From positions 4,415,501 through 4,479,500 of the forward strand of contig NZ_OY821667.1 in NCBI RefSeq assembly GCF_963682185.1: 64,000 nt of DNA, given 5' to 3'. The DNA comes from an uncultured Cohaesibacter sp. (lineage in GTDB: Bacteria > Pseudomonadota > Alphaproteobacteria > Rhizobiales > Cohaesibacteraceae). A program made the position numbers and the translations under genes. Shown here piece by piece: positions 35,952-45,076 of this stretch. The notes beneath the pieces were generated by a model. The model was not told the origin of the DNA, searched no databases, and worked only from the letters and a program-made list of their open reading frames with translations. Every line of letters begins with the position of its first letter. The stretch's first letter is position 1.

Positions 35952-36629
35952 ATGGCTGAAGGTTTCAGAATCAAGGAAAGTTGGGACCGGGTCAATCCAG
36001 ACCTGATTGCCCGCGCTGCCAAACTGCCTGTATCCAACATTAGCGACGTCATGAGCCGCCACATAGGGGCTCCTGCCAGCATGCGCCCCCGACATCGTCA
36101 GGGCGTTCTCTCTGGCCCTGCTCTCACGGTCAGCGTTCGTCCAGGAGACAATCTGATGCTGCATAAGGCGCTTATTATGGCGCAGCCTGGTGATGTGATT
36201 GTCGTAGACGCCGGTGGTGCTCTGGACAATGCCATCATGGGTGAGCTGATGCTTGCGCGCGGTGTCGTTTCCAAGATTGCCGGTGTGGCTATCTGGGGAG
36301 CAATCCGTGACCTCGACAGCATCTGCAAGCAGGATGTACCCGTTTTCTCGAGCGGCATCAGCCATCGTGGCCCTTACAAGGATGGTCCGGGAGAAATCGG
36401 ATTTCCCATTGCACTTGGCAACATGACCGTCAATCCGGGCGATTTGATTGTCGGTGATTGGGACGGTCTTGTCTGCCTGCCCAAGGATAGCGCCGCAGAA
36501 ATTCTCGACCGTGCTGACAAGAAGCACGCAGGCGAAGAACGTCAATATCAGACGACCATTGAAGGCAAATATAATGGTGACTGGATTGATAAAAACCTCA
36601 AGGAGCTTGGGTGCGAATTCATCGCATAG
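35952..36629 (+). CDS. RraA-family protein (4-hydroxy-4-methyl-2-oxoglutarate aldolase-like)
   Basis: This 225-residue RraA/HMG-aldolase fold protein has VVVDAGGALDNAIMGELM and, downstream, GVAIWGAIRDLDS. Together they carry the Glu, Arg and Asp that place the divalent metal and the pyruvyl group in active aldolases, so it is an enzyme rather than the RNase E inhibitor. The family cleaves 4-hydroxy-2-oxoacids, releasing pyruvate, or decarboxylates oxaloacetate. It is co-transcribed with the hydroxyacid dehydrogenase and followed by the tct genes. AGGAGAAAAC precedes the start. Confidence 0.87.
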   Translation: MAEGFRIKESWDRVNPDLIARAAKLPVSNISDVMSRHIGAPASMRPRHRQGVLSGPALTVSVRPGDNLMLHKALIMAQPGDVIVVDAGGALDNAIMGELMLARGVVSKIAGVAIWGAIRDLDSICKQDVPVFSSGISHRGPYKDGPGEIGFPIALGNMTVNPGDLIVGDWDGLVCLPKDSAAEILDRADKKHAGEERQYQTTIEGKYNGDWIDKNLKELGCEFIA

Positions 36630-36692
36630 CGCCCCAAGGTTTCAATAACCCCGCAAACTATTTCATCGATATATCAGGGAGGAACCTAATCG

Positions 36693-37658
36693 ATGTTTTT
36701 CAAACCCCTAAAAACAGCCGTTGTTTTCTCGGCACTTGTTGCTGCCGCAGTTCTGCCTGTCAAGGCCGAGGACTTCCCGACCCGAGGTCTTGAGTTCATC
36801 GCTGGTTATGGCCCCGGTGGCGGGCATGACACCATGCTGCGGTCCATGGCCAAGGTCATTCGCGATACCAATCTCATTGACGCATCCATCAATGTCGTGA
36901 ACAAGCCTGGTGGTGGGGGAGCCACATCTCTTGGCTATCTCGCCAGCCACGAAGGAGATGGCCATTATCTAATGGCAGCCACCTCATCCTTCATCACCAC
37001 GCCTTTGACCGCAGATGTTGGCCTGAACTACAAGGATTTCACCCCGATCGCTCGTTTGGGTATCGACCCGACCTTGCTGGTTGTTCCAGCGTCCTCCGAC
37101 ATCAAGACCCTAGATGACATCAAAAACGCCGGCCGTGTACTCAACGTTGCTGGTGGCGGTCGTGGCCAGATCGAACATATTGCAACGATCATGGTATCCC
37201 ACGCTCTTGGCGTGAAACTGAACTTCGTGCCGTTCCAGGGCGATGGTGAAGTCGCCAGTGCGCTGCTTGGTCGTCAGGTCGATTTCGCCATGATCAACCC
37301 GGGTGCCGTATCCGAGTTTATCAAGAGCGGTCGCATGAATGCCATTGCCATCTCCACCGAGCATCGCGCAGACATGTTCCCGGATGTTCCGACCTTCAAG
37401 GAGCAGGGCTATGATGTGGTCGCCTCGGTCTTCCGTGGTGTGGTTGCTGCCAAGAATATTCCGTTAGAAGCCAAGGCTTATCTGTCTGAAATGATAGAAC
37501 GTCTGCAGGAAACTCCGGAATGGACCGAACAGTATCTCAAACCAAACGGAATCATTCCCGGTTATCTCGATGCGGATGCTTTTGCTGCCTATCTGGAAAA
37601 GACCAACAGCGTCTATGAAACCAACCTGTCCAATCTTGGTCTCCTGAAAAAGAACTGA
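36693..37658 (+). CDS. tctC: TctC-type periplasmic binding protein (tripartite tricarboxylate transporter)
   Basis: This 321-residue Bug/TctC protein has a signal peptide of about 25 residues (ending LPVKAED). Family motifs include FIAGYGPGGGHDTMLRSMAK and VNKPGGGGATSLGYLASHEG in lobe 1 and VPTFKEQGYDV near the C terminus. Such proteins bind carboxylates such as citrate, malate or aromatic acids in the periplasm. A good GGGAGG lies 10 bases before the start. Its stop shares one base with the tctB start. The substrate is probably the hydroxyacid processed by the enzymes encoded just upstream. Confidence 0.9.
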   Translation: MFFKPLKTAVVFSALVAAAVLPVKAEDFPTRGLEFIAGYGPGGGHDTMLRSMAKVIRDTNLIDASINVVNKPGGGGATSLGYLASHEGDGHYLMAATSSFITTPLTADVGLNYKDFTPIARLGIDPTLLVVPASSDIKTLDDIKNAGRVLNVAGGGRGQIEHIATIMVSHALGVKLNFVPFQGDGEVASALLGRQVDFAMINPGAVSEFIKSGRMNAIAISTEHRADMFPDVPTFKEQGYDVVASVFRGVVAAKNIPLEAKAYLSEMIERLQETPEWTEQYLKPNGIIPGYLDADAFAAYLEKTNSVYETNLSNLGLLKKN

Positions 37659-38122
37659 TGGGCACCATGAAAACTGCAGAAATTACATTTCTGGCAATTC
37701 TGGCGGCTTTTGCCGCCAGTCTTGCGATCGGTTCGCTCGATCTCAAATATGCCGACGAATTCTCCTTCGGCCCCGGTTTTGTGCCGTTGAATGTTGGTGT
37801 GCTGATCGTCATCTGCTGCGCTTTGCAGGCTCTGCGGAGCCTTGCCAAAAGCCGGAAGGAAGCGGCTGAAGCTGGAGACAGGCAAGAACATGAGGACACG
37901 TCCCCCAATATCGCCGGTCTTCTGATCACCACGGCCATCATTGTTCTTGGTGTTGCTGCCATGGCGCTTGGATCTGTGCTTGCACCCATCTTTGCCATTA
38001 TCTTCCTGCTGTCCTGGCGCGTCGCGCACCATCCGATCACATCGTCACTATTTGTCGGCGCCACCACGACCGCCGCCATCTATGTCATCTTTGCCATTTG
38101 GCTGAATCTGCCGGTGCTTTGA
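37658..38122 (+). CDS. tctB: TctB small membrane subunit
   Basis: This 154-residue protein has four predicted helices, near residues 8-24, 40-62, 85-105 and 115-152. It matches TctB in length, position and low conservation. The loop after helix 2 is charged (KSRKEAAEAGDRQEHED). It is the poorly conserved partner of TctA, and its position between tctC and tctA is the main evidence for the call. Confidence 0.85.
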   Translation: MGTMKTAEITFLAILAAFAASLAIGSLDLKYADEFSFGPGFVPLNVGVLIVICCALQALRSLAKSRKEAAEAGDRQEHEDTSPNIAGLLITTAIIVLGVAAMALGSVLAPIFAIIFLLSWRVAHHPITSSLFVGATTTAAIYVIFAIWLNLPVL

Positions 38123-38153
38123 GCCGCAGCAAACAATTCACGGGACGAAACGC

Positions 38154-39668
38154 ATGCTGGATTCGTTATCTCACCTGATGGTGGCGTTCAATCAGGTCGC
38201 CACGCCGGAAAACCTGCTGCTCATCTTTGTGGCAGGCTTGATCGGCACGCTTGTCGGTGCCTTGCCGGGCCTCGGGCCATCGGCGGGTATTGCCCTCATG
38301 ATGCCATTGACCTTCGGCATGAGCCCGATCTCGGGCCTTTCCCTGCTGACAGGCGTTTATATGGGCACCATGTATGGCGGGCGCTTGACCGCCATTCTCA
38401 TCAACACCCCCGGCGACGCCCCCGCCATTGTGACGGCCATGGAAGGCTATCCCATGATGCAACGGGGAAAAGGCGGACAAGCGCTCGGCATCTCGGCCAT
38501 TGCCTCCTTTGTTGGCGGCATTTTTGGTCTGCTGATGCTGATCTTCTTTGCGCCGATCATCGCCGAATATGCCATCTTCCTCGGGCCTCCGGAATATTTC
38601 ATGCTGATGCTGCTCGGCCTGAGCATGATCATCGTGCTGGCCGGCTCCGATCCGCTCAAGGCGCTGATCTCTACGCTGGTCGGGGTTCTGCTCAGCACCA
38701 TCGGCAGTGATTATGTCTCGGGCAATGTGCGCTTTGCCGTTGTGCCTGAACTGATCGAAGGGGTGGACTTCGTTGCTGTCATCATTGGCCTGTTCGGTAT
38801 CGGCGAAGTGCTGGTCAATGTCGAAGAACGCATTCGCCTGAATATGGGCAAGCCCAAATTCAAATTCAGCGAATTCATACCCGGACTGGCTGAACTGCGC
38901 GATATCAGTTTGCCCACCCTGCGTGGCTCGGTGATCGGTACCGGCATCGGCGTGTTGCCGGGCGCTGGCGCGACCATCGCAACCTTCATCGCCTATATCA
39001 CCGAGAAGAAGCTCTCCAAACAGCCAGAGAATTTTGGCAAAGGGGCATCCGAAGGTCTGGCCAGCCCTGAAGCGGCCAACAATGCAGCGGTTCCCGGTTC
39101 GCTGATCCCGCTTCTGACGCTCGGTATTCCGGGATCGGGTGGCACGGCCATCATGCTGGGGGCGTTGATCATGTTCGGCCTCAACCCCGGCCCGATGCTG
39201 ATGATCCAGTCAGCCGATATTGTCTGGGGCACCATTGCTGGTCTGACCATTGCCAACCTGTTCCTGCTGGGCTCGAACATCCTGCTGATCCCGGTCTTTG
39301 TGAACGCTCTGCGTCTTATTCAGAACCATCTGAATGCCATCGTTGTCGCTTTCTGTCTGGTGGGGGCCTTCTCCATCAACTATGGCACCTTCGATGTCTG
39401 GGTAACGGTTGTGTTCGGGGTCATCGGCTATCTGATGAAACGCGCCAACTATCCAACTGGGCCGTTCATTCTGGCTCTGGTGTTGGCTCCGCTGGCCGAG
39501 AATTATCTGCGTCAGTCCATCATGCTGGGGCAGGGGTCTTGGGGTATCTTCGTGCAAAAGCCGCTCACAATGACCTTTACCATTCTGGTGCTCGGGGTCG
39601 TTCTGTTCGGCCTCGCCAAGGCGCCAATCACCAGCTATGTCAACAAACGGCGCAATCAGGCAGCATAA
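38154..39668 (+). CDS. tctA: TctA large membrane subunit
   Basis: This 504-residue protein has about eleven or twelve helices. The family hallmark near residues 35-60 includes GALPGLGPSAGIALMMPL, and NTPGDAPAIVTAMEGYPM follows near 83-100. A second copy of the glycine-rich type occurs near GVLPGAGATIATFIAYITEK. It is the channel subunit of the Tct transporter, driven by a cation gradient, and it closes the operon. A strong terminator follows its stop. Confidence 0.95.
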   Translation: MLDSLSHLMVAFNQVATPENLLLIFVAGLIGTLVGALPGLGPSAGIALMMPLTFGMSPISGLSLLTGVYMGTMYGGRLTAILINTPGDAPAIVTAMEGYPMMQRGKGGQALGISAIASFVGGIFGLLMLIFFAPIIAEYAIFLGPPEYFMLMLLGLSMIIVLAGSDPLKALISTLVGVLLSTIGSDYVSGNVRFAVVPELIEGVDFVAVIIGLFGIGEVLVNVEERIRLNMGKPKFKFSEFIPGLAELRDISLPTLRGSVIGTGIGVLPGAGATIATFIAYITEKKLSKQPENFGKGASEGLASPEAANNAAVPGSLIPLLTLGIPGSGGTAIMLGALIMFGLNPGPMLMIQSADIVWGTIAGLTIANLFLLGSNILLIPVFVNALRLIQNHLNAIVVAFCLVGAFSINYGTFDVWVTVVFGVIGYLMKRANYPTGPFILALVLAPLAENYLRQSIMLGQGSWGIFVQKPLTMTFTILVLGVVLFGLAKAPITSYVNKRRNQAA

Positions 39669-39693
39669 AGACCACCTGTCTTGCAGACGCACG

Positions 39694-39726
39694 AAATGGC
39701 CAGCTCATCGGGTTGGCCATTTTTTA
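39694..39726 (+). terminator. Intrinsic terminator after tctA
   Basis: AAATGGCCA (39694-39702) pairs with TGGCCATTT (39714-39722) across an 11-base loop, followed by TTTTATT. It lies 25 bases after the tctA stop and separates it from the converging ttr/moaA transcript. Confidence 0.88.
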
Positions 39727-39805
39727 TTGGGGCAGTAAATTTTACGGGCTTGGTAAGAAGCTTGCTCCGGTTTCTTTGCTCTTGGGCTGGGCTGCGTCGT
39801 TCGCA

Positions 39806-40786
39806 CTAGCCGCCCGTTGCCGCCATGGCCCTGTCAACGGGTGCAGACGCTTCATTGAAATTATGCTGCCACGGCTTGAGAGCAATGGATTGGCGGATCA
39901 GTTCCATCAACCCGTCATCCGAGATGCCCTCGCGCAAGGGGGCCTTGAGATCTACCGAATGGCTGTTGCCAAGGCACATGTAGAGGGTGCCATTCGCTCC
40001 GAGCCGCACTCTGTTGCAGGAGGCGCAGAAATGGCGGGACAGGGGCGTGATGAGGCCGATTTTTGTTTGCGTGCCGACGATGCGCAAGTAACGGGCCGGA
40101 CCCCCGCCAGAGGCAATGTCATCCACCAGTGTGAAATGCTGCTCCAGTTGTTGCCGCACCACTTCGAGCGGCACATAGCGCGACACGGCGTCACTGCCAC
40201 CAGCCCCCATGGGCATGGTCTCGATATAGCGCAAGGTGAAGCCTTGCGCCGCGCACCAGCGGGCCATGTCGACCACTTCGTCGTCATTGATGCCCTTCAT
40301 CACCAGCATATTGATCTTGATGGGGGAAAAACCAACCGCGCGCGCTTTTTCAAGCCCTCGCAACACCTTGGCGAGATCGCCCCCATGGGTGATGCGCGAA
40401 AAACGCTCGGCATCAAGGCTATCGAGCGACACATTCAGCCGACTGACGCCCGCCTCGAACAGGGCATCGGCCTGGCGCTCAAGCAACAACGCATTCGTTG
40501 TCATGGAAAGATCGTCAATGCCGGGCAGGGCATGAAGCCGCGCAGCCAAATCCGCAACGCCCTTGCGCACCAGCGGTTCGCCCCCCGTAAGGCGCACCCG
40601 ATGCACACCCAGTTTGGCAAATGCTGCCATGATCCGCTCGATTTCATCAAGCCCAAGGCGACTGCTCGAGGGGGCAAAATCTGAACTGCCAGCAGGTAGG
40701 CAATAGAAGCAACGCAGGTTGCACCGGTCCGTCAGGGACAGGCGGACATAGTCGATCTTGCGTCCATAGGGATCGATAAAGGACAT
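39806..40786 (-). CDS. moaA: GTP 3',8-cyclase MoaA
   Basis: This 326-residue radical-SAM enzyme makes the first molybdopterin precursor. The N-terminal cluster C22-x3-C26-x2-C29 lies in TDRCNLRCFYCLPAG; the C-terminal second cluster is C-x2-C-x13-C in HFCASCNRVRLGANG and following residues. The protein ends in the conserved Gly-Gly. Start ATG 40786 is chosen; the longer frame adds non-conserved sequence. It is directly downstream of ttrA on the same strand, so cofactor synthesis is linked to production of the molybdenum reductase. Confidence 0.95.
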   Translation of the reverse strand: MSFIDPYGRKIDYVRLSLTDRCNLRCFYCLPAGSSDFAPSSSRLGLDEIERIMAAFAKLGVHRVRLTGGEPLVRKGVADLAARLHALPGIDDLSMTTNALLLERQADALFEAGVSRLNVSLDSLDAERFSRITHGGDLAKVLRGLEKARAVGFSPIKINMLVMKGINDDEVVDMARWCAAQGFTLRYIETMPMGAGGSDAVSRYVPLEVVRQQLEQHFTLVDDIASGGGPARYLRIVGTQTKIGLITPLSRHFCASCNRVRLGANGTLYMCLGNSHSVDLKAPLREGISDDGLMELIRQSIALKPWQHNFNEASAPVDRAMAATGG

Positions 40787-40871
40787 GGCGCTTTTCCTTT
40801 TTCTGCTTGGCAAAAGGGCAAAAAGGCTGCCGGAGAAGACCCCGACAGCCAAGGTTAAGGGAGGAGATGCA

Positions 40872-43800
40872 TCAAGCAAGTTTCTCGATTTTCGCAGGCA
40901 GCCCCTGACGCACGGCAGCCCCCGAGATCGGGTCCACCCAGACGCCGGGCTTGGAGCGTGTCGGGTCGATCAGGCCCAGATCATTTTGCAACACGCCGCT
41001 TGCCTGCTTCGGATCTGCGGCCATGGTGACCCCGTCGACGGTAATGTCTGCGGCCCCGAAGCGGCGATGGCCAAAGCCATGCTCGATGGCAACCGTGCCC
41101 GGCACCACCCCGTCGCGCACGACGGCCACGCTCTCGATGCTGCCACCCGGTGTGGTGAGGCGCACCCTGTCACCGGTCGTGATGCCATGGCTTTCGGCCA
41201 CATCGCGGCCGATATTGAGTGTGTTGGTCGCAACGATCCTCAGAAGTGTCTTGGCCCCGACGGAGTAGGAATTCTGCAATGGCGATTTGAAGCTGATCAC
41301 CTTGATCGGCCAGTCGCTTTGCGGATAGACCTCAGCCACCTTGCTGCCATCGGAAAACTCCGCTTCGCGCCATGTGGGCACGCCGGGCGAGCGCTTGCCT
41401 GTCATGGCATTGCGCGCACTGCCGACCCCTTCGTTATAGACAAGCATCGGCTTGCCAAATGGATGGGCGCTTTGTTCGCCCTTGTAGCTCTTGTCCTTAT
41501 TCTCGTAGCGTCCGCCCTTGGCATAGATTGCCGCCGCCTTGCGCCATTCATCCGGCTTGAGGGTTGCTTCCAGCTGATCGCGGATGCGATCAACGCCTGA
41601 TACCATCAGGTCATCGTCGCTGGCGTCCGGCACGGACGAGCCGCCGACCGTTGCCACATTCACCGCACCTCGCAGATAGAAGTCTTCGGGCCGGTTGAGC
41701 GGATGCATGGTGCCGTCCTTATCAGGGATCGCCTCATCGCCAAAACCGGGCAGGCCCATGCGTTTTGCTGTTGCGATGAGGAACATGTCGACATCAATCG
41801 GCACGCCATCGGCTGTTCTGGCGACCTTCGGGTCGACCACCGGCCAGCGGGCCGTGGTGATCTTGGTGGGAACGCCATTCCATGGCTTCACGAAGCCCCA
41901 GCTTTCATACATCACCGTATCTGGCACGATATAGTCGGCCAGCGCCGTGCTCTCGTTGATGAAAGGATCAATGGAGATGATCAGCGGCACCACCTTCGGG
42001 TCTTTCAGCTTGGGCACCAGATGCTCGATGCCCGCGATGCCATAGATCGGGTTGGCGTTGCGCAGGATGAGTGCCTCTATATTGTAGGGGTAGCCATTGA
42101 CCATAGAGGAGAACCATTCGGTCGCCAGCCCCGGTGCGTTGGGATACCATGGCCCATCGGCAGGGAAGGCCTTGCCCGCAGCTTTCTTGGCCTTGAATTC
42201 GGAGGTCTTCTCGTAAGGCACATTGCGTCCTAGTGGCAGGCCCTTGGGCTTGACGCCGCCCTTCACCTTGGCCAGATCATAGGCAGGACCGTTGGTGTCC
42301 GGATACCAGCCGCCGAGCATGAGGGTGCCGCCCTTCCAGTTGAGATTGCCAATGAGCGTGTTGAGCATCATCAACGCAAAGGCATTGTAGAAGCCCGAGC
42401 CGCTCATCATGCCGCCATGGGTGTTCACCGCAGCCTTGCGGCCATGGCTGGTGAATTCATTGGCAAGGCCGGTGATGGTTTCGACAGGAATACCGCAGGC
42501 GGCAGAATAGTCTTCATAGCTTAGCCGCCCGGCTTCCTCGCGCAGCAGAGTGAGGCCGGTCTTCACCGCAACGGGGCCTTCCTTGCTCTCTACCGTACCA
42601 TCAAAGAACAGCGGCGCAGGCTGATCGCCCACCGGCACGGGGCCATTCTCGGACGCAACCATGTAAGGATCGCTATCGTCATAGGCCTTGGCGCCTTCGG
42701 CCAGCTCCAGCCCCATGTCGGAGCCGCGCAGCAGCTTGCCCATGCGCGGATGGTCTTCATCTGCGATAACCAGATGGGTGGCATTGCTCCAGTTGGCTTC
42801 GCCCGCCGCCATTGCGGCTTTCTTGGAAGGTTGGGCCAGATAGTCCTTGTTGATGCGGTCATTCTCGAACATCCAGCGGATCATGCCCATGGCAAGGGCG
42901 CCATCGGTGCCCGGAACAATCGGCAACCAGCGAGACCGATCCCCGGACGGGCCGCTCTGGGCATGGTTGAGCACCGGATCGACCACAACATAATCAAGTT
43001 TGCCATCGCTGCGGGCTTCAGCCACCAAGGCGCCAATGCGCTTGAAGGGGTTGCCCGCATTGCCCGGTGCTGTACCGATGAAAATGATGAATTCGGCTTC
43101 CTCAAAATCCGGCTTGGCGTGTGGCATCTTTTTCACATCGCCAAACATCGCGCCAGAACCCGAACGATAGGAGCCACCGCAATAGGAGCCATGGCGAGCA
43201 TAGTTGGTTGAACCATAGGCCTGTTTCAGCCAGCGCAGATTCATGTTGTCCCGGCCATCATTGACCGAACTGAGCATGACAACACCATTGGCGCGGGGCC
43301 CCAGCTCAGGCGCATCGGCCTTGATGGGGGTCTCCAGATCGCGGATTTCCCGCAGGCCTGCCACCTTGCCCTCGCCAAACAGATCGCCGCCTTCAACCAC
43401 TTCCTCGACAAGCTGCTCAAAGCTGATGGTTTCCCATTGGCCGGAGCCACGCGGACCGACGCGCTTTAGGGGCTTGAGCACCCGACGCGGATTGTCGATC
43501 TGATCAAGCACGGCATTGCCGCGCCCGCAGGCCGTGGAGCGATGCAGCATGCCGTCGCCCGCGCCCGGTTGCCCAAGCGCAACAAGGCTTTCACGGACCG
43601 GTGTTTCATAAGGCAGAAACTCGGTGGTGCTGAGCGGGTTATAGGGATTGCCTGTAACGCGCAGCACCTTGTTGTTCGCCTTATCGACACGCACCCGCAC
43701 ACCACACATGGTGGTGCAACCGATGCACATGGCGTAGCTTACCGCCTGATCGGGGTTGAGCTCGATGTCGCCATTGGCGGCCACCTTATATTCCGGTTCA

Positions 43801-43949
43801 GGGGCGTTGCCGGTCAAATGCTTGCGTGGCACCTTGCCGGACCATTTGCCTCGGGTGATCTTTTTCACCGGCTCGGCATAGCCTGCGGCGAACGCGCCCA
43901 GCGCTCCGATAGCGACGGCGCCCTTCAATATGTTGCGACGTGTTGACAT
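40872..43949 (-). CDS. ttrA: Tetrathionate reductase catalytic subunit TtrA
   Basis: This 1025-residue molybdopterin oxidoreductase reduces tetrathionate to thiosulfate on the periplasmic side. A twin-arginine-type signal starts MSTRRNILKG. The N-terminal 4Fe-4S cluster is C75-x2-C78-x3-C82 with C141 (STACGRG); a candidate Mo-ligand Cys257 lies in RHGSYCGGSYRSGSGA. The match to TtrA is detailed, for example FEQLVEEVVEGGDLFGEGKV and the C-terminal AAVRQGLPAKIEKL. Gene order (ttrB-ttrC-ttrA with ttrSR) supports this over thiosulfate or polysulfide reductase. Confidence 0.96.
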   Translation of the reverse strand: MSTRRNILKGAVAIGALGAFAAGYAEPVKKITRGKWSGKVPRKHLTGNAPEPEYKVAANGDIELNPDQAVSYAMCIGCTTMCGVRVRVDKANNKVLRVTGNPYNPLSTTEFLPYETPVRESLVALGQPGAGDGMLHRSTACGRGNAVLDQIDNPRRVLKPLKRVGPRGSGQWETISFEQLVEEVVEGGDLFGEGKVAGLREIRDLETPIKADAPELGPRANGVVMLSSVNDGRDNMNLRWLKQAYGSTNYARHGSYCGGSYRSGSGAMFGDVKKMPHAKPDFEEAEFIIFIGTAPGNAGNPFKRIGALVAEARSDGKLDYVVVDPVLNHAQSGPSGDRSRWLPIVPGTDGALAMGMIRWMFENDRINKDYLAQPSKKAAMAAGEANWSNATHLVIADEDHPRMGKLLRGSDMGLELAEGAKAYDDSDPYMVASENGPVPVGDQPAPLFFDGTVESKEGPVAVKTGLTLLREEAGRLSYEDYSAACGIPVETITGLANEFTSHGRKAAVNTHGGMMSGSGFYNAFALMMLNTLIGNLNWKGGTLMLGGWYPDTNGPAYDLAKVKGGVKPKGLPLGRNVPYEKTSEFKAKKAAGKAFPADGPWYPNAPGLATEWFSSMVNGYPYNIEALILRNANPIYGIAGIEHLVPKLKDPKVVPLIISIDPFINESTALADYIVPDTVMYESWGFVKPWNGVPTKITTARWPVVDPKVARTADGVPIDVDMFLIATAKRMGLPGFGDEAIPDKDGTMHPLNRPEDFYLRGAVNVATVGGSSVPDASDDDLMVSGVDRIRDQLEATLKPDEWRKAAAIYAKGGRYENKDKSYKGEQSAHPFGKPMLVYNEGVGSARNAMTGKRSPGVPTWREAEFSDGSKVAEVYPQSDWPIKVISFKSPLQNSYSVGAKTLLRIVATNTLNIGRDVAESHGITTGDRVRLTTPGGSIESVAVVRDGVVPGTVAIEHGFGHRRFGAADITVDGVTMAADPKQASGVLQNDLGLIDPTRSKPGVWVDPISGAAVRQGLPAKIEKLA

Positions 43950-43960
43950 GGGCTTTCTCC

Positions 43961-45076
43961 TCAGACAGTGCGAGCGGTTTGGGCGGAAGAGGGAGCTGAC
44001 GTGTCGTCAGGCAGGTCTGCTTCGGCCCATGGCACAAAGGTGGTGTAAAGAATGAGCAGGAAGATCCAGAGCCCGAAGGTGCCGATCACTCCCATGAGGC
44101 CTTCAATACCGGTGGGCATCAGGGCGTCATAGAGGCCGGAGCCGACCTTCGGCACCGCCTGTCCGCCCATGAAGACTGTCCAGCGGAACATCCATGCAGC
44201 GTGAATGGCGATCAGCCCCGTGACCCAGCCCGAGCGAGCCGGTAGCGCCAGCGCGATGACAAAGGGAATAACGATGGCCGCGGCAGCCCAAAGAGCGATG
44301 CGCTGCCACACGGTGAAGCCGGCAACCGAGGCGAGCGCCTCAGTGTGGCTCTGGCTGATGCCTGAAAAGGCGACCGCGAACCATAGCGCGCCGATGATGG
44401 CGACCACGCCAAGAGCCAGCGCCAGCATGCGGTTCATCTTCGCTTCCACAATAGCGCCGGTGGCAAACAGGCGACCAAGAATGAGCATCACGCCAAGCGC
44501 CCCAACAGCACCGGTTGCTGCAAACTGGAAGGGGAGAAGTGGCGTGTGCCAAAGCGGACGGGAATAGACCACGGCCACTTCCATGCCGGTATAGGTGAGA
44601 ATGCCGAGTGCGGCGACGCCTGCGCCGATGCCGATGAGGCGGGCAAATCCATTGGCCGGGCTGCCGAAAGCGAGAAAGCGGAAGAGCCATGCAAAGCGCC
44701 AGTCATCCTGACCCCAGCGATAGAAGGCAGGCCGGTTCACCGCCCATGCATAAAGCAGCAGCAAAGTGACATAGGACGAGACGATCCAGGCGCCCCAAGC
44801 CATCCATGAGGTGGCATGGGTATAAACGAAGAACTCCCAGAAGCGACCCGGCTGATGCAAATCGGCCAGCAGAGCAACAGGGCCGGAAATGCCGGTCGTC
44901 ACGGCTGTGATCAGCGCCAGCCGGGCATGGGGCAGGGAGGAACCCCGCCTGAAGACAAAGGCAGGGAAGGTGAGAAACAGGGCAGTCGTGGACATGCCGA
45001 TGAGGAAGAAATATTGCACGGCCCAAGGCAGCCAGGCGGCTTCATGGACGGCACCAACAAGCTCATGAATTTGCAT
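43961..45076 (-). CDS. ttrC: Tetrathionate reductase membrane subunit TtrC (NrfD-like)
   Basis: This 371-residue protein has eight or nine helices of the NrfD/PsrC type. It begins MQIHELVGAVHEAAWLPWAV and takes electrons from the quinol pool. The region GPVALLADLHQPGRFWEFF (helix 3 border) is characteristic of NrfD-family quinol sites. Start ATG 45076 shares its A with the ttrB stop (TGATG); a GTG lies one codon before. It passes electrons to TtrB and anchors the complex in the membrane. Confidence 0.93.
   Translation of the reverse strand: MQIHELVGAVHEAAWLPWAVQYFFLIGMSTTALFLTFPAFVFRRGSSLPHARLALITAVTTGISGPVALLADLHQPGRFWEFFVYTHATSWMAWGAWIVSSYVTLLLLYAWAVNRPAFYRWGQDDWRFAWLFRFLAFGSPANGFARLIGIGAGVAALGILTYTGMEVAVVYSRPLWHTPLLPFQFAATGAVGALGVMLILGRLFATGAIVEAKMNRMLALALGVVAIIGALWFAVAFSGISQSHTEALASVAGFTVWQRIALWAAAAIVIPFVIALALPARSGWVTGLIAIHAAWMFRWTVFMGGQAVPKVGSGLYDALMPTGIEGLMGVIGTFGLWIFLLILYTTFVPWAEADLPDDTSAPSSAQTARTV

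Noticed and set aside
35310-36545. 411-codon minus-strand open frame across the hydroxyacid dehydrogenase and RraA genes
   Set aside because: It spans two well-supported genes on the opposite strand and resembles no family. It is a reading-frame shadow.
39539-40684. 381-codon plus-strand open frame over moaA
   Set aside because: It lies antisense to moaA, whose cysteine motifs and Gly-Gly end are clear. The frame has no start signal or recognisable domain.
40872-43949. Thiosulfate or polysulfide reductase instead of tetrathionate reductase
   Set aside because: Length, C-terminal motif, operon partners and the TtrS/TtrR pair fit Ttr better than Phs or Psr.
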